Made by a program: the position numbers and the translations under genes
From: Caballeronia insecticola
Lineage (GTDB): Bacteria > Pseudomonadota > Gammaproteobacteria > Burkholderiales > Burkholderiaceae
Length of the DNA stretch: 64,000 nucleotides
Assembly (NCBI RefSeq): GCF_000402035.1
Contig: NC_021287.1
Location: forward strand, 2,356,001-2,420,000
Direction: 5' to 3'
Notes under the pieces: generated by a model
Told to the model about the DNA's origin: nothing
Databases searched by the model: none
What the model saw: the letters and a program-made list of their open reading frames with translations, nothing else
Shown: one piece after another, positions 44,692 through 56,820 of the stretch
Layout of the letters: each line of letters begins with the position of its first letter
Numbering within the stretch: the first letter of the stretch is position 1

Positions 44692-45488
44692 ACCGCCTGC
44701 GCGAGCGCGACGAATTCCGCGACGGGCACTTCTTCCGCGCGGCGTGTGAGGTCGAAGCCGAGGGCATCGAAATCGATCCGGTCGCGATAAGCCGCGAGGT
44801 TGTTGCGCAGCACCTTGCGGCGTTGCGCGAACGCCGCTTTCACGACATCCGACAACACGCGTTCATCCACGTCCGGCAACTCGTGCGGCGCGAACGGAAT
44901 CATGCGCACGATCGCGGAGTTCACCTTGGGCGGCGGCTGGAACGACTCCGGCGGCACGTCGAGCATTTTGTCCATCGCGTAGCGGTATTGCAGCATCACG
45001 GAAAGACGCCCGTAGTCCTTGCTCGCGGGCTCTGCGATCATGCGTTCGACCACTTCGTCCTGCAGCATGAAATGCTGGTCGATGACCTTCGGCGCGAACG
45101 CCGTGAGATGAAACAGCAGCGGGCTCGAAATGTTGTACGGCAGATTGCCGACGATACGCAGCGTCGGCTTCTCGCCTTCGAGCGCGAGCGCGCCGAAATC
45201 GAAGTCGAGCGCGTCGGCGGAATGCACGACGAGCAGCTCGCCGAAACGCTTTTCCAGCCGTCCGATGAGATCGCGGTCCAGCTCGACCGCATGCAGCGGC
45301 GACTCGGGCGTGGCCACGCGGCCGATCAGCGGCTCGGTGAGCGCCGCGAGTCCCGGCCCGATCTCGACCATGCGTTCGCCGCGTCGCGGCGCGATGGTAT
45401 CGACGATCGAATCGATCACACCCTGATCGACGAGAAAATTCTGCCCGAAGCGCTTGCGCGCGAAGTGGCCTTGATGTTTGGTCGCCAT
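44673..45488 (-). CDS. rsmA: 16S rRNA dimethyladenosine transferase RsmA (KsgA)
   Basis: SAM-dependent enzyme that dimethylates two adjacent adenosines near the 3' end of 16S rRNA. The 271-residue protein has [17 protein letters not shown] at the N terminus, the SAM motif [15 protein letters not shown] and the catalytic [12 protein letters not shown]. It is the last gene of the lptD-surA-pdxA-rsmA cluster and lies 34 bases after pdxA. Confidence 0.97.
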   Translation of the reverse strand: MATKHQGHFARKRFGQNFLVDQGVIDSIVDTIAPRRGERMVEIGPGLAALTEPLIGRVATPESPLHAVELDRDLIGRLEKRFGELLVVHSADALDFDFGALALEGEKPTLRIVGNLPYNISSPLLFHLTAFAPKVIDQHFMLQDEVVERMIAEPASKDYGRLSVMLQYRYAMDKMLDVPPESFQPPPKVNSAIVRMIPFAPHELPDVDERVLSDVVKAAFAQRRKVLRNNLAAYRDRIDFDALGFDLTRRAEEVPVAEFVALAQAVQRSQA

Positions 45489-45522
45489 ACTCGTTTTGAA
45501 TGAAGCAGTCGCGCGGCGCGAT

Positions 45523-46506
45523 TTACGCAGCGCGTTTGTGACGGGCCATCGTCACGGCGGCGTCGATGGCGGCGATCATGCTGCCCGCGTCCGCGCGGCC
45601 CGTGCCGGCGAGATCGAGCGCGGTGCCATGATCGACCGACGTGCGGATGATCGGCAAGCCGAGCGTCACGTTGATGCCTTCGCCGAAGGTCGCGTACTTC
45701 AGCACCGGCAGGCCCTGGTCGTGGAACATGGCGAGCACGCAATCGGCGTCTTTCAGATAGCGCGGCTGGAACAGCGTGTCGGCAGGATACGGACCGGGCG
45801 CATCGATGCCGCGCGCGCGGGCGCGTTCGAGCGCGGGCGTAATCACGTCGATTTCCTCGCGGCCGAGATAACCGTTTTCACCCGCATGCGGATTGAGCCC
45901 GGTCACGAGAATGCGCGGCGCGGCAAGGCCGAAATGCGCGCGCAAATCGTGATCGATGATCGCCAGCGTCTCGACCAGCCCGTCGATGCTGAGCGCGGCG
46001 GACACGTCCTTCAGCGGCAGATGCGTGGTTGCGAGCGCGACGCGCAGCGGACGTTCGCCCGAACCCGCCAGCATCATGACGACGCGCGGCGTATGCGTGC
46101 GCTCGGCGAGATATTCGGTGTGGCCGGTGAAGGGAACGCCGGCATCGTTGATCGTGCTTTTCTGGAGCGGCGCGGTGACGATTGCGTCGAAACGGCCGGA
46201 AACCGCGCCGTCGATGGCGGCATCGAGCAGGCCAAGCACGTAGCGCCCGTTGGCCGCATTAAGCTTGCCCGGCTCGGCAGCAACCGCGAGCGGCCGATGC
46301 TCGATCTCGACGGCCACGCCCGCCACCGGCCAGTTCGTGCCGGCGCGCGCTTGCAGCAGCGCGCGGTCGCCGAGCACGGTGAAGCGGGCATGTGGCCAGC
46401 GCTCGTGCGCTTGCCGGAGCGCCGCCGCCGTGAGTTCCGGACCGACGCCGGCCGGCTCGCCGGTCGTAATGGCGATGGCGAGCGGACGGGCGGCGGCGGT
46501 GCCCAT
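45523..46506 (-). CDS. pdxA: 4-hydroxythreonine-4-phosphate dehydrogenase
   Basis: NAD-dependent enzyme of de novo vitamin B6 synthesis. The 327-residue protein begins with [12 protein letters not shown] and contains [12 protein letters not shown] and [21 protein letters not shown], all family blocks with metal-binding histidines. The C-terminal [34 protein letters not shown] region is also typical. The start is 4 bases past the surA stop. Confidence 0.96.
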   Translation of the reverse strand: MGTAAARPLAIAITTGEPAGVGPELTAAALRQAHERWPHARFTVLGDRALLQARAGTNWPVAGVAVEIEHRPLAVAAEPGKLNAANGRYVLGLLDAAIDGAVSGRFDAIVTAPLQKSTINDAGVPFTGHTEYLAERTHTPRVVMMLAGSGERPLRVALATTHLPLKDVSAALSIDGLVETLAIIDHDLRAHFGLAAPRILVTGLNPHAGENGYLGREEIDVITPALERARARGIDAPGPYPADTLFQPRYLKDADCVLAMFHDQGLPVLKYATFGEGINVTLGLPIIRTSVDHGTALDLAGTGRADAGSMIAAIDAAVTMARHKRAA

Positions 46507-46510
46507 GAGC

Positions 46511-47872
46511 TTACTGTGGCTGGGCGGCGACGCCCTTGTATTGCACGTACGCGGTGTCGCGCAGTTCGCGCAGCCAGTCGGAATAGGCTTGCTCGGCCTT
46601 GCGCTGGCCGATTGCCTGACGCGCGATGTCGAGCTGTTGCGTAGCCGAACCTTCTGCCTCGCGGCGGCCGAGCACCTGAATCAGGTGATAGCCGTACTCG
46701 CTGCGCACCGGATCACTGACGGCGTTGTCTTGCAGACTGTTCATCGCGCGCTCGAATTCGGGCACGGTTTCGCCCGGGCTGATCCAGCCGAGATCGCCGC
46801 CTTGCGAGGCCGAGCCGTCCTGCGAATAAGTGCGCGCGAAATTGGCGAAGTCACCGCCCGAGAGCACTTGCTGCTTGATGTCGAGCAGTTTCTGGCGCGC
46901 AGCCTGCTCCGACATGCCGTCCGACACGCGCAGCAGAATGTGGCGCACGTGCGTCTGCACGAGCTTGGGCGCATCGGCGGCCGTGCCCTGACTTGCGCGG
47001 CGATCCACCAGCTTGATGACCTCGAAGCCGCCGCTCGTGCGCAGCAGCGTCGGCGCGACCTGGCCCGGACGCAGTGTCGCCACCGCGCTCACGATGCCCG
47101 GCGGCAACGAACCCGGCGTGCGGAAGCCCAGATCGCCGCCCTTGTTCGCATCGGTATCCTGCGAATTGTTTTTCGCAAGTTTCTCGAAGTCGTCGCCGTT
47201 CAGCGCCTGTTTGAGCACGGCGTCGGCCTTGCTCTGAACCGCGTTCACGTCGGACTCGGGCGCGTCTTGCGCGACCTTGAACATGATGTGCTGCAGACGC
47301 AGATCGCTCGTGTTGCGCGCGCCCGGACCGCGCTGGCTCGCAATGTAGTTCGCCACTTCGCCGTCGGACACGGTGACCTTGGTGTCCACTTCCTTCTCGC
47401 GCAGCTTGGAAAGCGTCAGTTCCGTGCGGGCATCGCGCACGAACGTGGCCCAGGGCACACCCTGCGCCTCGATACGCGAACGGTAGACGTCGAGCGTCAT
47501 CTGGTTTTGCTGGGCGAGACGCGAAAGCGTGCGGTTCACGGTGGCATCGTCGATGTTGATGCCGTCTTCCTTCGCGCGCTGAAGCTGGATGCGTTCGAGC
47601 ACCATTTGATCGAGCACCTGCCGCTGCAACTGATCGGCGGGCGGCACGGGCGCGTTCTGCTGCTGCAGACGCTTGGCGATCAGCGCCGAGCGTTCCGCCA
47701 GCTCGCGCCGGGTGATGACGCCGTCGTTCACCACGGCGACGACGGAATCGGCGACCTGCGCACTGCTGCGGTTCGACAACGCCTGCGCACCGGCCGGCGT
47801 ACTCAGGACCAACGCGGCAGCGAGCGCACCCGCTGCAACTGCCGTCGATCGAAACAATTTCACGTTTGCCAC
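46511..47872 (-). CDS. surA: Periplasmic chaperone and peptidyl-prolyl isomerase SurA
   Basis: Chaperone that delivers outer-membrane proteins to the Bam complex. The 453-residue precursor has a signal peptide ([20 protein letters not shown], cleavage after AGAQ or nearby), an N-terminal SurA domain and two parvulin domains beginning RLQHIMFKV and [10 protein letters not shown] chose the GTG at 47872, which has GGAG 5 bases upstream. The GTG at 47863 also gives a good signal peptide. No ATG is available. Confidence 0.92.
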   Translation of the reverse strand: MANVKLFRSTAVAAGALAAALVLSTPAGAQALSNRSSAQVADSVVAVVNDGVITRRELAERSALIAKRLQQQNAPVPPADQLQRQVLDQMVLERIQLQRAKEDGINIDDATVNRTLSRLAQQNQMTLDVYRSRIEAQGVPWATFVRDARTELTLSKLREKEVDTKVTVSDGEVANYIASQRGPGARNTSDLRLQHIMFKVAQDAPESDVNAVQSKADAVLKQALNGDDFEKLAKNNSQDTDANKGGDLGFRTPGSLPPGIVSAVATLRPGQVAPTLLRTSGGFEVIKLVDRRASQGTAADAPKLVQTHVRHILLRVSDGMSEQAARQKLLDIKQQVLSGGDFANFARTYSQDGSASQGGDLGWISPGETVPEFERAMNSLQDNAVSDPVRSEYGYHLIQVLGRREAEGSATQQLDIARQAIGQRKAEQAYSDWLRELRDTAYVQYKGVAAQPQ

Positions 47873-48008
47873 AGATACTCCATCGATTACCAGCTTCACC
47901 GTTCGTGTGCTGCGTGTGTGTGCTGCGTGTGTACTACCCGAGCGCGACGACCGGCGCCGCTGTTTGCTACGTATTCTTCGATGCCGCGCCGATACGTTCG
48001 TTCCGGCT

Positions 48009-50399
48009 TCACTCGTAGTCGCTGTAGCGAGCGAGCGGCGGCGGCGGCGCCGGCGGCGGCTGATAGCCCGCCACGCTCGCGCGGAATGCGCTGACAAGTC
48101 CGTTGTCGACGTTCGACAAGCCCTTGAAGGTCAGCTGCGCGAGCACGCGCGTGCCCGACGATGGCTGGCCCTGCGTGTTCACGCCGTTGGCGTAGCGCTG
48201 CATGCCGAAGCCGAACGCCCAGCAGTCGGCATCGTACTGGAAGCCCACGAGCCCGTCGACGAGACGATGGCTCGCGAGATCGTAGTTCACGCGGCCGACA
48301 GCGTAGAGGCGGTTCGTGAGCGGCCATTCGCCGGAAACCAGGATCTGGTTGATCGGCTCGTTGACCAGCGTGGTCTGGTTCGAGCGCGTGTACCGGTAGC
48401 CGACGTTGATGACCTTGCGTGTCTCGGGGCTGAATGCAAAACCCACGCTCGAACGCACGAGCTGGTTGTTGTCGACATTATATTGGAACGCCGTTTCCGA
48501 AGCGAAACCAGCACCCAGCTTGATGGCCGCCCCCGCGATCAGGTCCGAGTGCTTCGCCTGCTCCGGCAGTTGGCCCGGCGTGATCGTGACGCGCTGGCTT
48601 TGGAAATAATACTGCTGAGCGATGACAAAACGCGCGCGCTCGTCGCCCGTCGCCGGGTTGATGAAGCGCGTCGTGAGGCCGGCGGTGATGCGGTTCGCGT
48701 CCGCCACGCGATCGTTGCCGACGAAGGTGTTCGGCGTGTAGATCTCGGCGAGCCCGAAGTCGGCCTCGGCGGTATCGAAGATCGGCGCGAAATCCTGATT
48801 GTGATACGGCGTGTAGACGTAGTAGAGCCGCGGCTCCAGCGTCTGAATGTAATCCTGGCCGAAGAGCCGGACCGAACGGTCGAACACGAGCCCGGTGTCG
48901 AAACTGAGGGTCGGGATCGACTCGGTGAAATTCTTGGGCTGCCCCGCGACCGGCGGCGACGAACCCGCGACCTGCGTGCTCGCGATATGGCTCAGATCGT
49001 ACGACGCGAAGTGCCACTGCACCTTCGGCGTGATGAAGTAGCCCGGCGCGTTGACCCCGTAGCTCAAGTACGGATTGAAATAGAGCCGGTTGCCGTCGGT
49101 GGCGCCGTCGGTTGTGATCGTGAAGCGCGTGGCATCGAGTTCCGCGCCGTAATCGAAACCGCCGACGTTGTACTTGTTGTACTGCACGTTCACCTGCGGC
49201 TCGCGCGCGTACGGCGGCACCGAAGGCTGCAACGTCTGCCAGCGCTGCTCGCGGGCAAGCACCGACCACGGGCCGTTGTTGTACGTGAGCCCGGCTTCCT
49301 GCTGATACAGCAACTGCGTGCCGTTCAGGAACTGATTCGACGCGTTGCCGAGGTCTTCCGGATATTGATCGTCCGAGACCTTGTTGTAATTAACGTATCC
49401 ACCGAAGCCGCCGCCGAAATTCTGCCGATGCTGCCAGAAGATCGCATAGCGGTTCGTGTGCGTTTCCCGGTCGTTCGGCAGGTAGTCGCCGGTGAACGAT
49501 CCCGAATATGTCGGCGACAGATACCGGTATGTGGCTTCCCCGAGCACGCCGCGGCGCGTCATGATGCGCGGCGTGACGGTCAGATCGCGATTCGGCGCGA
49601 TGTTGAAATAATACGGAATCGTCGCTTCGAAACCGGTGGTCGAGCTGATCGAGAACGTCGGCGGCAAGAGACCGCTGCGGCGATCGCCCGTCAGCGGAAA
49701 CGACAGCCACGGGCTCGCGAACACCGGCACGCCCTGGAAGAACAGCACGCCGTTATGCGCGATGCCCTCTTCGGCGCCGGTGTCGAAATCGAACGACGTG
49801 CCCTTGATGTACCACGCCGGATCGGTGTCGCATGCGCACGCCGTGTACGTGCCGTGATCGACGCGCGCGCGCTCGTTGTCGATCATGTCGACGCGCTCGG
49901 CGCTGCCGGAGCCGCCCGTCAGATTGAAGCGGTATTTCGGGTTCGTCATGAACCCTTCGTTCGCCTCGATCTTGAGGTGCGCTTCCGGGCCGACGAAGGA
50001 CACGCCGTTGTTGATCAACCTGACATTGCCGAAAGCATCGGCCATGTCCGTGTCCTGATCGTAGTGCAGCGCGTCGGACTTGATGACAGTCACCGTGCGG
50101 CGCACTTCGGCCGAGCCTTTCGCGGCCATGTCTTCGTCGGAGGTGCCGGTGGCTTTGTCGCTCAGCAGGAACGTCGAGGGCTGCTGGCCGCTCTGCAGCG
50201 GGCGCTCCTCGAGTTGCGGCGCGAGACGCAGGCTGTCGGCACCGGCGAGCGGCGCGGGATAGGCGGCATCGCCCACGAGCTGGGCGTGCGCGAGAGCGGG
50301 CATCAGGCCCGGAACGGACAAAAGCGCGACGACGAGCCGCCGCCTGCGTGGCTGATCGTCGCTTTTGATCTTCGATACGGGAAACTGTCGTGGCGGCAT
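48009..50399 (-). CDS. lptD: LPS-assembly protein LptD
   Basis: Outer-membrane beta-barrel that with LptE inserts lipopolysaccharide into the outer leaflet. From the ATG at 50399 ([10 protein letters not shown]) the precursor has 796 residues: a signal peptide ([19 protein letters not shown]), a periplasmic OstA-like domain (about 115-250) and a C-terminal barrel to the end. The tail is Pro-rich ([16 protein letters not shown]). An ATG at 50504 is open but would put a long basic stretch before the signal. lptE lies far off at 63 kb. Confidence 0.94.
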   Translation of the reverse strand: MPPRQFPVSKIKSDDQPRRRRLVVALLSVPGLMPALAHAQLVGDAAYPAPLAGADSLRLAPQLEERPLQSGQQPSTFLLSDKATGTSDEDMAAKGSAEVRRTVTVIKSDALHYDQDTDMADAFGNVRLINNGVSFVGPEAHLKIEANEGFMTNPKYRFNLTGGSGSAERVDMIDNERARVDHGTYTACACDTDPAWYIKGTSFDFDTGAEEGIAHNGVLFFQGVPVFASPWLSFPLTGDRRSGLLPPTFSISSTTGFEATIPYYFNIAPNRDLTVTPRIMTRRGVLGEATYRYLSPTYSGSFTGDYLPNDRETHTNRYAIFWQHRQNFGGGFGGYVNYNKVSDDQYPEDLGNASNQFLNGTQLLYQQEAGLTYNNGPWSVLAREQRWQTLQPSVPPYAREPQVNVQYNKYNVGGFDYGAELDATRFTITTDGATDGNRLYFNPYLSYGVNAPGYFITPKVQWHFASYDLSHIASTQVAGSSPPVAGQPKNFTESIPTLSFDTGLVFDRSVRLFGQDYIQTLEPRLYYVYTPYHNQDFAPIFDTAEADFGLAEIYTPNTFVGNDRVADANRITAGLTTRFINPATGDERARFVIAQQYYFQSQRVTITPGQLPEQAKHSDLIAGAAIKLGAGFASETAFQYNVDNNQLVRSSVGFAFSPETRKVINVGYRYTRSNQTTLVNEPINQILVSGEWPLTNRLYAVGRVNYDLASHRLVDGLVGFQYDADCWAFGFGMQRYANGVNTQGQPSSGTRVLAQLTFKGLSNVDNGLVSAFRASVAGYQPPPAPPPPLARYSDYE

Positions 50400-50616
50400 G
50401 TATGGGTGGCGGTTCGATCCCGTTCGCGTCCCACGCGCTCGATGCCACCGGGCAGGCGGCCGCGTCGCTACCGCAGTCGAACTTGACGGTCCGTTGCTGA
50501 GCATTTGAATCGAACGGTGACGCTCACAGTCGTCGGGGGCCTGGCGCCAGGCGTGAAACGGATCGCATAAAAAGTCGTGGGGTATTATATGGCAAGATGT
50601 TTGGCCCCTCGAATTT

Positions 50617-51642
50617 ATGACGCACATTCCTTCAGACGCCCGCCTTGATCAACTCAACGCGTGGCTCCAGAGCTTCGCCGTCCGCTACCGGCTGGACGTG
50701 GCAAGTCTTGCCCCCGCTTCCGCCGATGCAAGCTTTCGTCGCTACTTCCGCCTCGGCAGCGCGGCGGAGTTCGGCAAGACGCTGATCGCCGTCGACGCGC
50801 CGCCGCCCGAAAAATGCCGCGAGTTCGTGCAGGTCGCCGGGCTGCTCGACGCTGCGAACGTCCACGTGCCGAAAGTCCTCGAAGTCGATTTCGATGCCGG
50901 TTTCATGCTCGTGACCGATCTCGGCACGACGACCTACATCTCCGTGCTCGACGAGAAGAACGCGCGCGGGCTGATGCGCGACGCCATCGACACCTTGATT
51001 CGCTTCCAGCGGAGCGCGCGCGAAGGCGTGCTGCCATCGTTCGACGAAGCGTTCCTGCGCCGCGAGATGGAACTGATGCCCGAATGGTTCATGGGCCGCC
51101 ATCTGAGCCGCAAAGTCACCGCCGACGAACGCAAGACCCTCGACGATACCTTCACGCTGCTCGTGCAGAGCGCGCTCGCGCAGCCGCAGACTTTCATGCT
51201 GCGCGACTTCATGCCGCGCAATCTGATGGTGTGCGAGCCGAATCCCGGCGTGCTCGACTTTCAGGACGCGGTGTTCGGCCCGATCACGTACGACATGGCC
51301 TCGCTCATGCGCGACGCCTTCATCAGCTGGGACGAGGAGTTTCAGCTCGACTGCATCGCGTATTACTGGGAGCAGGCGAAAAAGGCGGGACTGCCCGTCG
51401 ATGCCGATTTCGGCGAGTTCTATCGCCAGCTCGAGTGGATGGGCCTGCAACGCCACATCAAAGTGCTCGGGCTGTTCGCGCGCATCCATTACCGCGACGG
51501 CAAGCCGCGCTATCTCGCCGATCTGCCGCGTTTCATGGGCTACGCGCGCCGTGTCGCGGAACGCTACGCGCCGCTCTGGCCGTTCGCCCGTCTGCTCGAT
51601 TCGCTGGAAGGCCGGGCGGTCGAAGTCGGCTATACCTTCTGA
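50617..51642 (+). CDS. amgK: N-acetylmuramate/N-acetylglucosamine kinase AmgK
   Basis: Aminoglycoside-phosphotransferase-like kinase that phosphorylates MurNAc or GlcNAc at the anomeric position in cell-wall recycling, a route linked to intrinsic fosfomycin tolerance. The 341-residue protein has the catalytic block [13 protein letters not shown]: the catalytic Asp and the Asn five residues later are kept, but the His usual before Arg-Asp is Leu. [24 protein letters not shown] follows. The next gene is murU, 1 base downstream, which fixes the assignment. Confidence 0.9.
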   Translation: MTHIPSDARLDQLNAWLQSFAVRYRLDVASLAPASADASFRRYFRLGSAAEFGKTLIAVDAPPPEKCREFVQVAGLLDAANVHVPKVLEVDFDAGFMLVTDLGTTTYISVLDEKNARGLMRDAIDTLIRFQRSAREGVLPSFDEAFLRREMELMPEWFMGRHLSRKVTADERKTLDDTFTLLVQSALAQPQTFMLRDFMPRNLMVCEPNPGVLDFQDAVFGPITYDMASLMRDAFISWDEEFQLDCIAYYWEQAKKAGLPVDADFGEFYRQLEWMGLQRHIKVLGLFARIHYRDGKPRYLADLPRFMGYARRVAERYAPLWPFARLLDSLEGRAVEVGYTF

Positions 51643-51643
51643 A

Positions 51644-52351
51644 ATGACGATGACGCACGCTCTGAAAACGGCGATGATCTTCGCCGCCGGCCGTGGCGAA
51701 CGCATGCGGCCGCTCACCGACACCTGTCCGAAACCCTTGCTCGAAGCGGGCGGCAAGCCGCTCATCGTCTGGCAGATCGAGCGGCTGGCGGCGGCGGGTA
51801 TCGAGACCGTCGTCATCAATCATGCGTGGCTCGGCGAGCAGATCGAAAGCGCGCTCGGCGACGGTTCGCGCTGGGGCGTCACGCTGCGCTATTCGGCGGA
51901 AACCAGCGCGCTGGAGACGGCGGGCGGCATCGCGCAGGCGCTGCCTATGATCGGCGACGGCGTGTTCATCGCGGTGAGCGGCGACATCTTCTGCGATTTC
52001 GATTACGCGACGCTGCGCGCTCCCGCCGATGCGCTGCAGACGCAGCAAGAACCCGGCATGCATCTCGTGATGGTGCCGAATCCGCCGTTCCATCCGGCGG
52101 GCGATTTCGCGCTCAAAAACGGCACGCTCGCACTCGAAGGCGCGCCGCGCTACACCTTCGGCAATATCGGTCTGTACGACACGCGCATGTTCCGCGATCT
52201 CGCGCCCGGCACGCGCCGCGCGCTCACGCCTTATTACCGCGAAACCATCGCGGCCGGGCGCGCACGCGGCGAACTGTACGAAGGCCGCTGGGAAAACGTC
52301 GGCACGCCCGCGCAACTGCGCACGCTCGACGAAGAACTGCGCACGCGCTAA
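51644..52351 (+). CDS. murU: N-acetylmuramate alpha-1-phosphate uridylyltransferase MurU
   Basis: Nucleotidyltransferase making UDP-MurNAc from MurNAc-1-phosphate, the step after AmgK, bypassing MurA and MurB. The 235-residue protein has the sugar-nucleotide signature MIFAAGRGERMRPLTDTCPKPLLEAGGKPLI and AVSGDIFCDFDYA with the metal-binding Asp. The ATG at 51644 follows the amgK stop directly; an ATG at 51650 is also in frame. Confidence 0.92.
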   Translation: MTMTHALKTAMIFAAGRGERMRPLTDTCPKPLLEAGGKPLIVWQIERLAAAGIETVVINHAWLGEQIESALGDGSRWGVTLRYSAETSALETAGGIAQALPMIGDGVFIAVSGDIFCDFDYATLRAPADALQTQQEPGMHLVMVPNPPFHPAGDFALKNGTLALEGAPRYTFGNIGLYDTRMFRDLAPGTRRALTPYYRETIAAGRARGELYEGRWENVGTPAQLRTLDEELRTR

Positions 52352-53857
<1,506 letters not shown>

Positions 53858-53894
53858 GGCGCATCGATGTCGATCTGACGTCGCTGCAATACAT

Positions 53895-53931
53895 AAGGCC
53901 CCGCGTCTCGCGACGCGGGGCCTTCGTTTTT
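53895..53931 (+). terminator. Intrinsic terminator after purB
   Basis: AAGGCCCCGCGTC and GACGCGGGGCCTT form a 13-bp stem followed by CGTTTTT. It lies between the convergent purB and gntK. Confidence 0.9.
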
Positions 53932-53944
53932 GAGGGCAGCGCGA

Positions 53945-54445
53945 TCAGCGCGTCTCCAGTTCCTTCATCACGATTTCGACGATTTCTTCAGGCGTATTCT
54001 CGATGCTCACCACAATCGCCTCGTCCGTGCCCGGCGGTTCGAGCGTGTCGAGCTGGCTCTTGAGCAGCGACGGATCGAAGAAATGGCCGGTGCGCGTCGC
54101 AAGCCGTTCGTGCAGCACTTCGTACGTGCCTTCCAGATAGACGAAGCACACGTCGCGGTCGCCGTCGCGCAGCACGTCGCGATAGGAACGCTTCAGCGAC
54201 GAGCACGTAAACACCGCCGTCTCGCCCGCGCGCTGCTTGTCCTCGATCGCCGCGCGAATCGTCTTGAGCCACGGCCAGCGGTCGTCGTCGGTCAGAGGAA
54301 TGCCCTTGTGCATCTTCTCCTTGTTGGCGGCGCTGTGAAACGCGTCGCCGTCGGTGAACGAGCATTGCAGGCGCTCCGCCAGCAACTCGCCGATGCGGGT
54401 CTTGCCGGCGCCCGACACACCCATCGCGATCAGAATCATCGACAT
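53945..54445 (-). CDS. gntK: Gluconokinase
   Basis: Phosphorylates gluconate to 6-phosphogluconate, the substrate of Edd. The 166-residue protein has the P-loop MGVSGAGKTRIGELLA near residues 8-23, the DGDAFHSAANKEKMHKGIPLTDDDRWPWL block and FFDPSLLKSQLDTLEPP. It starts 4 bases after the permease gene and is cotranscribed with it. Confidence 0.95.
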   Translation of the reverse strand: MSMILIAMGVSGAGKTRIGELLAERLQCSFTDGDAFHSAANKEKMHKGIPLTDDDRWPWLKTIRAAIEDKQRAGETAVFTCSSLKRSYRDVLRDGDRDVCFVYLEGTYEVLHERLATRTGHFFDPSLLKSQLDTLEPPGTDEAIVVSIENTPEEIVEIVMKELETR

Positions 54446-54449
54446 CTCC

Positions 54450-55814
54450 TTATATGACCGCCGCGAGCGCGAAGGTCAACCCGAGCCCCATCAGGGAAAT
54501 GATGGTTTCGAGCAACGACCAGGTCTTGAATGTCTGACCGACGGTCATCCCGAAATACTCTTTGATCAGCCAAAAGCCGCCATCGTTCACATGCGAGAAG
54601 ATCAGCGAGCCGGAGCCGGTGGCGAGCACCAGCAGTTCCGGGCTCGTGTGACCGCCCGCGGCCGCCGCGATCGGCGCGACGATGCCGCACGCGGTGGTCA
54701 TCGCGACCGTCGCCGAACCGGTGGCGAGGCGGATCAGCGCGGCGACGAACCAGCCCAACAGCAGCGGCGACAGATGCGCCTGCGATGCGGTCGCCACGAT
54801 CTGCTGCGAAATGCCGCTGTCGCGCAGCACTTGCCCGAAGCCGCCGCCCGCGCCGACGATCAGCGTGATGCCCGCGATCGGCGCAAGACACTCGCCGCAG
54901 AACTTCTGAATCTGATCGCGGTTGAAGCCGCGCTTCGCGCCGAAGGTCCAGAAGCTGACCAGCACAGCGATCAGAAGCGCCATATCCGACTGGCCGATGA
55001 AGCGCAGCAAATCATTGGGCAGCGTCTTCGGCGTGAAGACCAGATCCGCCCAGCTGCCGACGAGCATCAGGATCACCGGCAGCAAAATGGTGAACAGCGT
55101 GATGCCGAAGCTCGGCAACTCGCGCTTCACCGCGGTGTCGCCGTGTTTTTCGGTGAACTGGTCGGCGAGCGCGTTGGTATCCGGCAGCTTGATGTATTTG
55201 CTGATCAGAAGCGCAAACAACGGACCCGCGACGATTGCCGTCGGCACGCCGACGATCAGCCCGTAAGCGATCGTCTTGCCGATATCCGCGTGATACTGCT
55301 GCACCGCGAGCAGCGCGGCCGGGTGCGGCGGAATCAGGCCGTGCACGACCGAGAGGCCCGCGACCATCGGCAGGCCGATCAGCAGCAGCGACTTGCCGGT
55401 GCGCTTGGCGACGTTGAACGCGATCGGAATCAACAGCACGAAGCCGACTTCGAAGAACACCGGCAAGCCGACGATGATCGCGACGACCATCATCGCCCAG
55501 TGAATGTTCTTCTCGCCGAACAGATTGATCAGCGTATTGGCGATGCGCTCGGCGCCGCCGGATTCGGCCATCATCTTGCCGAGCATCGTGCCGAGACCCA
55601 CGACCACGGCAATGTGGCCGAGCGTATTGCCGTTGCCGGTTTCGAACGATTTGACGATCTTGTCCATCGGCATGCCGACCGCAAGCGCGAGCAGCACGGA
55701 CACGATCATGAGGACGAGGAATGGATAGACTTTATAGCGTGCGATCATCAGGATCAAAACCGCGATCGCGATCACCGCGTAGAGCAGCAACATGCTCCCG
55801 TGGACGGCTGGCAT
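54450..55814 (-). CDS. gntT: GntP-family gluconate permease
   Basis: Inner-membrane gluconate:H+ symporter of the GntP family. The 454-residue protein has about 12 to 14 hydrophobic segments. GLPVFFEVGFVLLIPIAF and GLSVVHGLIPPHPAAL are family signatures, as is GSLIFSHVNDGGFWLIKEYFG near the end. I chose the ATG at 55814, which has an excellent AGGAGG ribosome-binding site; an in-frame ATG at 55829 is less likely. It heads a two-gene unit with gntK. Confidence 0.93.
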   Translation of the reverse strand: MPAVHGSMLLLYAVIAIAVLILMIARYKVYPFLVLMIVSVLLALAVGMPMDKIVKSFETGNGNTLGHIAVVVGLGTMLGKMMAESGGAERIANTLINLFGEKNIHWAMMVVAIIVGLPVFFEVGFVLLIPIAFNVAKRTGKSLLLIGLPMVAGLSVVHGLIPPHPAALLAVQQYHADIGKTIAYGLIVGVPTAIVAGPLFALLISKYIKLPDTNALADQFTEKHGDTAVKRELPSFGITLFTILLPVILMLVGSWADLVFTPKTLPNDLLRFIGQSDMALLIAVLVSFWTFGAKRGFNRDQIQKFCGECLAPIAGITLIVGAGGGFGQVLRDSGISQQIVATASQAHLSPLLLGWFVAALIRLATGSATVAMTTACGIVAPIAAAAGGHTSPELLVLATGSGSLIFSHVNDGGFWLIKEYFGMTVGQTFKTWSLLETIISLMGLGLTFALAAVI

Positions 55815-56100
55815 GACGCCTCCTTTCATAACGTTGAGGTTGTTTTTCTGCGCTATGGATGCGTTTGCCGTCGCTGCACTGCACACCTCGGCAATGTCCG
55901 GCAAGCGCGCACATGGCGCTGGGCCACAGAATTTTACTTGTAAGCGGGGCGTTTGGCGGGGAAGACGCTGCTCTTTGGCGTCTTTATGTGTGTCCGGCGG
56001 CGATCCTGCGGGAAAACTCAGGATTACCAAACTTCCGGATAAGTGATAGGCGCGCACCGGGCGCGCCTGTCGGGTACACGCTTAATTCGCTGACTTCGTT
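55815..56100. other. Intergenic region between eda and the gluconate permease gene
   Basis: 286 bases without a supported gene. It contains a perfect 8-bp inverted repeat AGGCGCGC-N5-GCGCGCCT (56048-56068) just past the eda stop and without a T-run. TTACTTGTAA (55935-55944), a 10-base dyad, may be a regulator site. The permease promoter probably lies here. Confidence 0.45.
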
Positions 56101-56733
56101 TTATTTATGCGGCGCGAGTTCGCTCGCGGCGCGCGCGAGGCGCGTGACTTCTTCCCAGTTTTGCGCGGCGAGCGCGGCCTTCGGCGTTAGCCACGAGCCG
56201 CCCACGCACACCACGTTCGGTTGCGCGAGAAAGCTCGGCGCGGTTTCGGCCGTGATGCCGCCCGTCGGGCAAATCTTGAGGTTCGGGAAGGGGCCGTGGA
56301 ATGCTTGCAGCATCGGGATGCCGCCGGCCTGCTGCGCCGGGAAAAACTTGACGATCTCGTAGCCCAGTTCCATCGCGGCGATGATGTCGGACGGCGTCAT
56401 CACGCCCGGCAGAAGCGGCAATCCCGCGTCCTGGGCGGCCTTGTGCATGTCTTTCGTGAGACCCGGCGACACGCCGAACTGCGCGCCCGCCTTCTTCGCC
56501 TGCGCGCAATGCTCGGGCTTCGTGATCGTGCCCACGCCGACGACGATATCGTCCGCGAGCTGGCTTGCGCGCTCGATCGCGGCGATGCCCGCCGCCGTGC
56601 GCAGCGTGATTTCGAGCACTTTCACGCCGCCGGCGTGCAGCGCGCGCGAGACGTGCTCGCCCTGTTCCACCGAATCGAAAGCCAGCACCGGGATCACCGG
56701 TCCCAGACGCACGATTTCGCTTACCGTTTTCAT
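56101..56733 (-). CDS. eda: KDPG/KHG aldolase
   Basis: Splits 2-keto-3-deoxy-6-phosphogluconate to pyruvate and glyceraldehyde 3-phosphate, the last step of the Entner-Doudoroff route. The 210-residue protein has Glu41 in VLEITLRT, and Lys129 in EIVKFFPAQ forms the Schiff base. I chose the ATG at 56733 (MKTVSEIVRLGPVIPV), with AGGAG upstream. It follows edd by 87 bases. Confidence 0.96.
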   Translation of the reverse strand: MKTVSEIVRLGPVIPVLAFDSVEQGEHVSRALHAGGVKVLEITLRTAAGIAAIERASQLADDIVVGVGTITKPEHCAQAKKAGAQFGVSPGLTKDMHKAAQDAGLPLLPGVMTPSDIIAAMELGYEIVKFFPAQQAGGIPMLQAFHGPFPNLKICPTGGITAETAPSFLAQPNVVCVGGSWLTPKAALAAQNWEEVTRLARAASELAPHK

Positions 56734-56820
56734 TTGATGCGACTCCTGGTTTTTGTGCGGCGCCCGCTGCATAGGCGGGTCTGTCCGCGGGTTTCTCTCA
56801 GGTTCCCGGCGCCGGGTTGC

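Noticed and set aside
50539..50552. Perfect 14-bp palindrome GCCTGGCGCCAGGC between lptD and amgK
   Set aside because: A palindrome of this length is expected a few times by chance in 64 kb of GC-rich DNA, and nothing else supports a site here.
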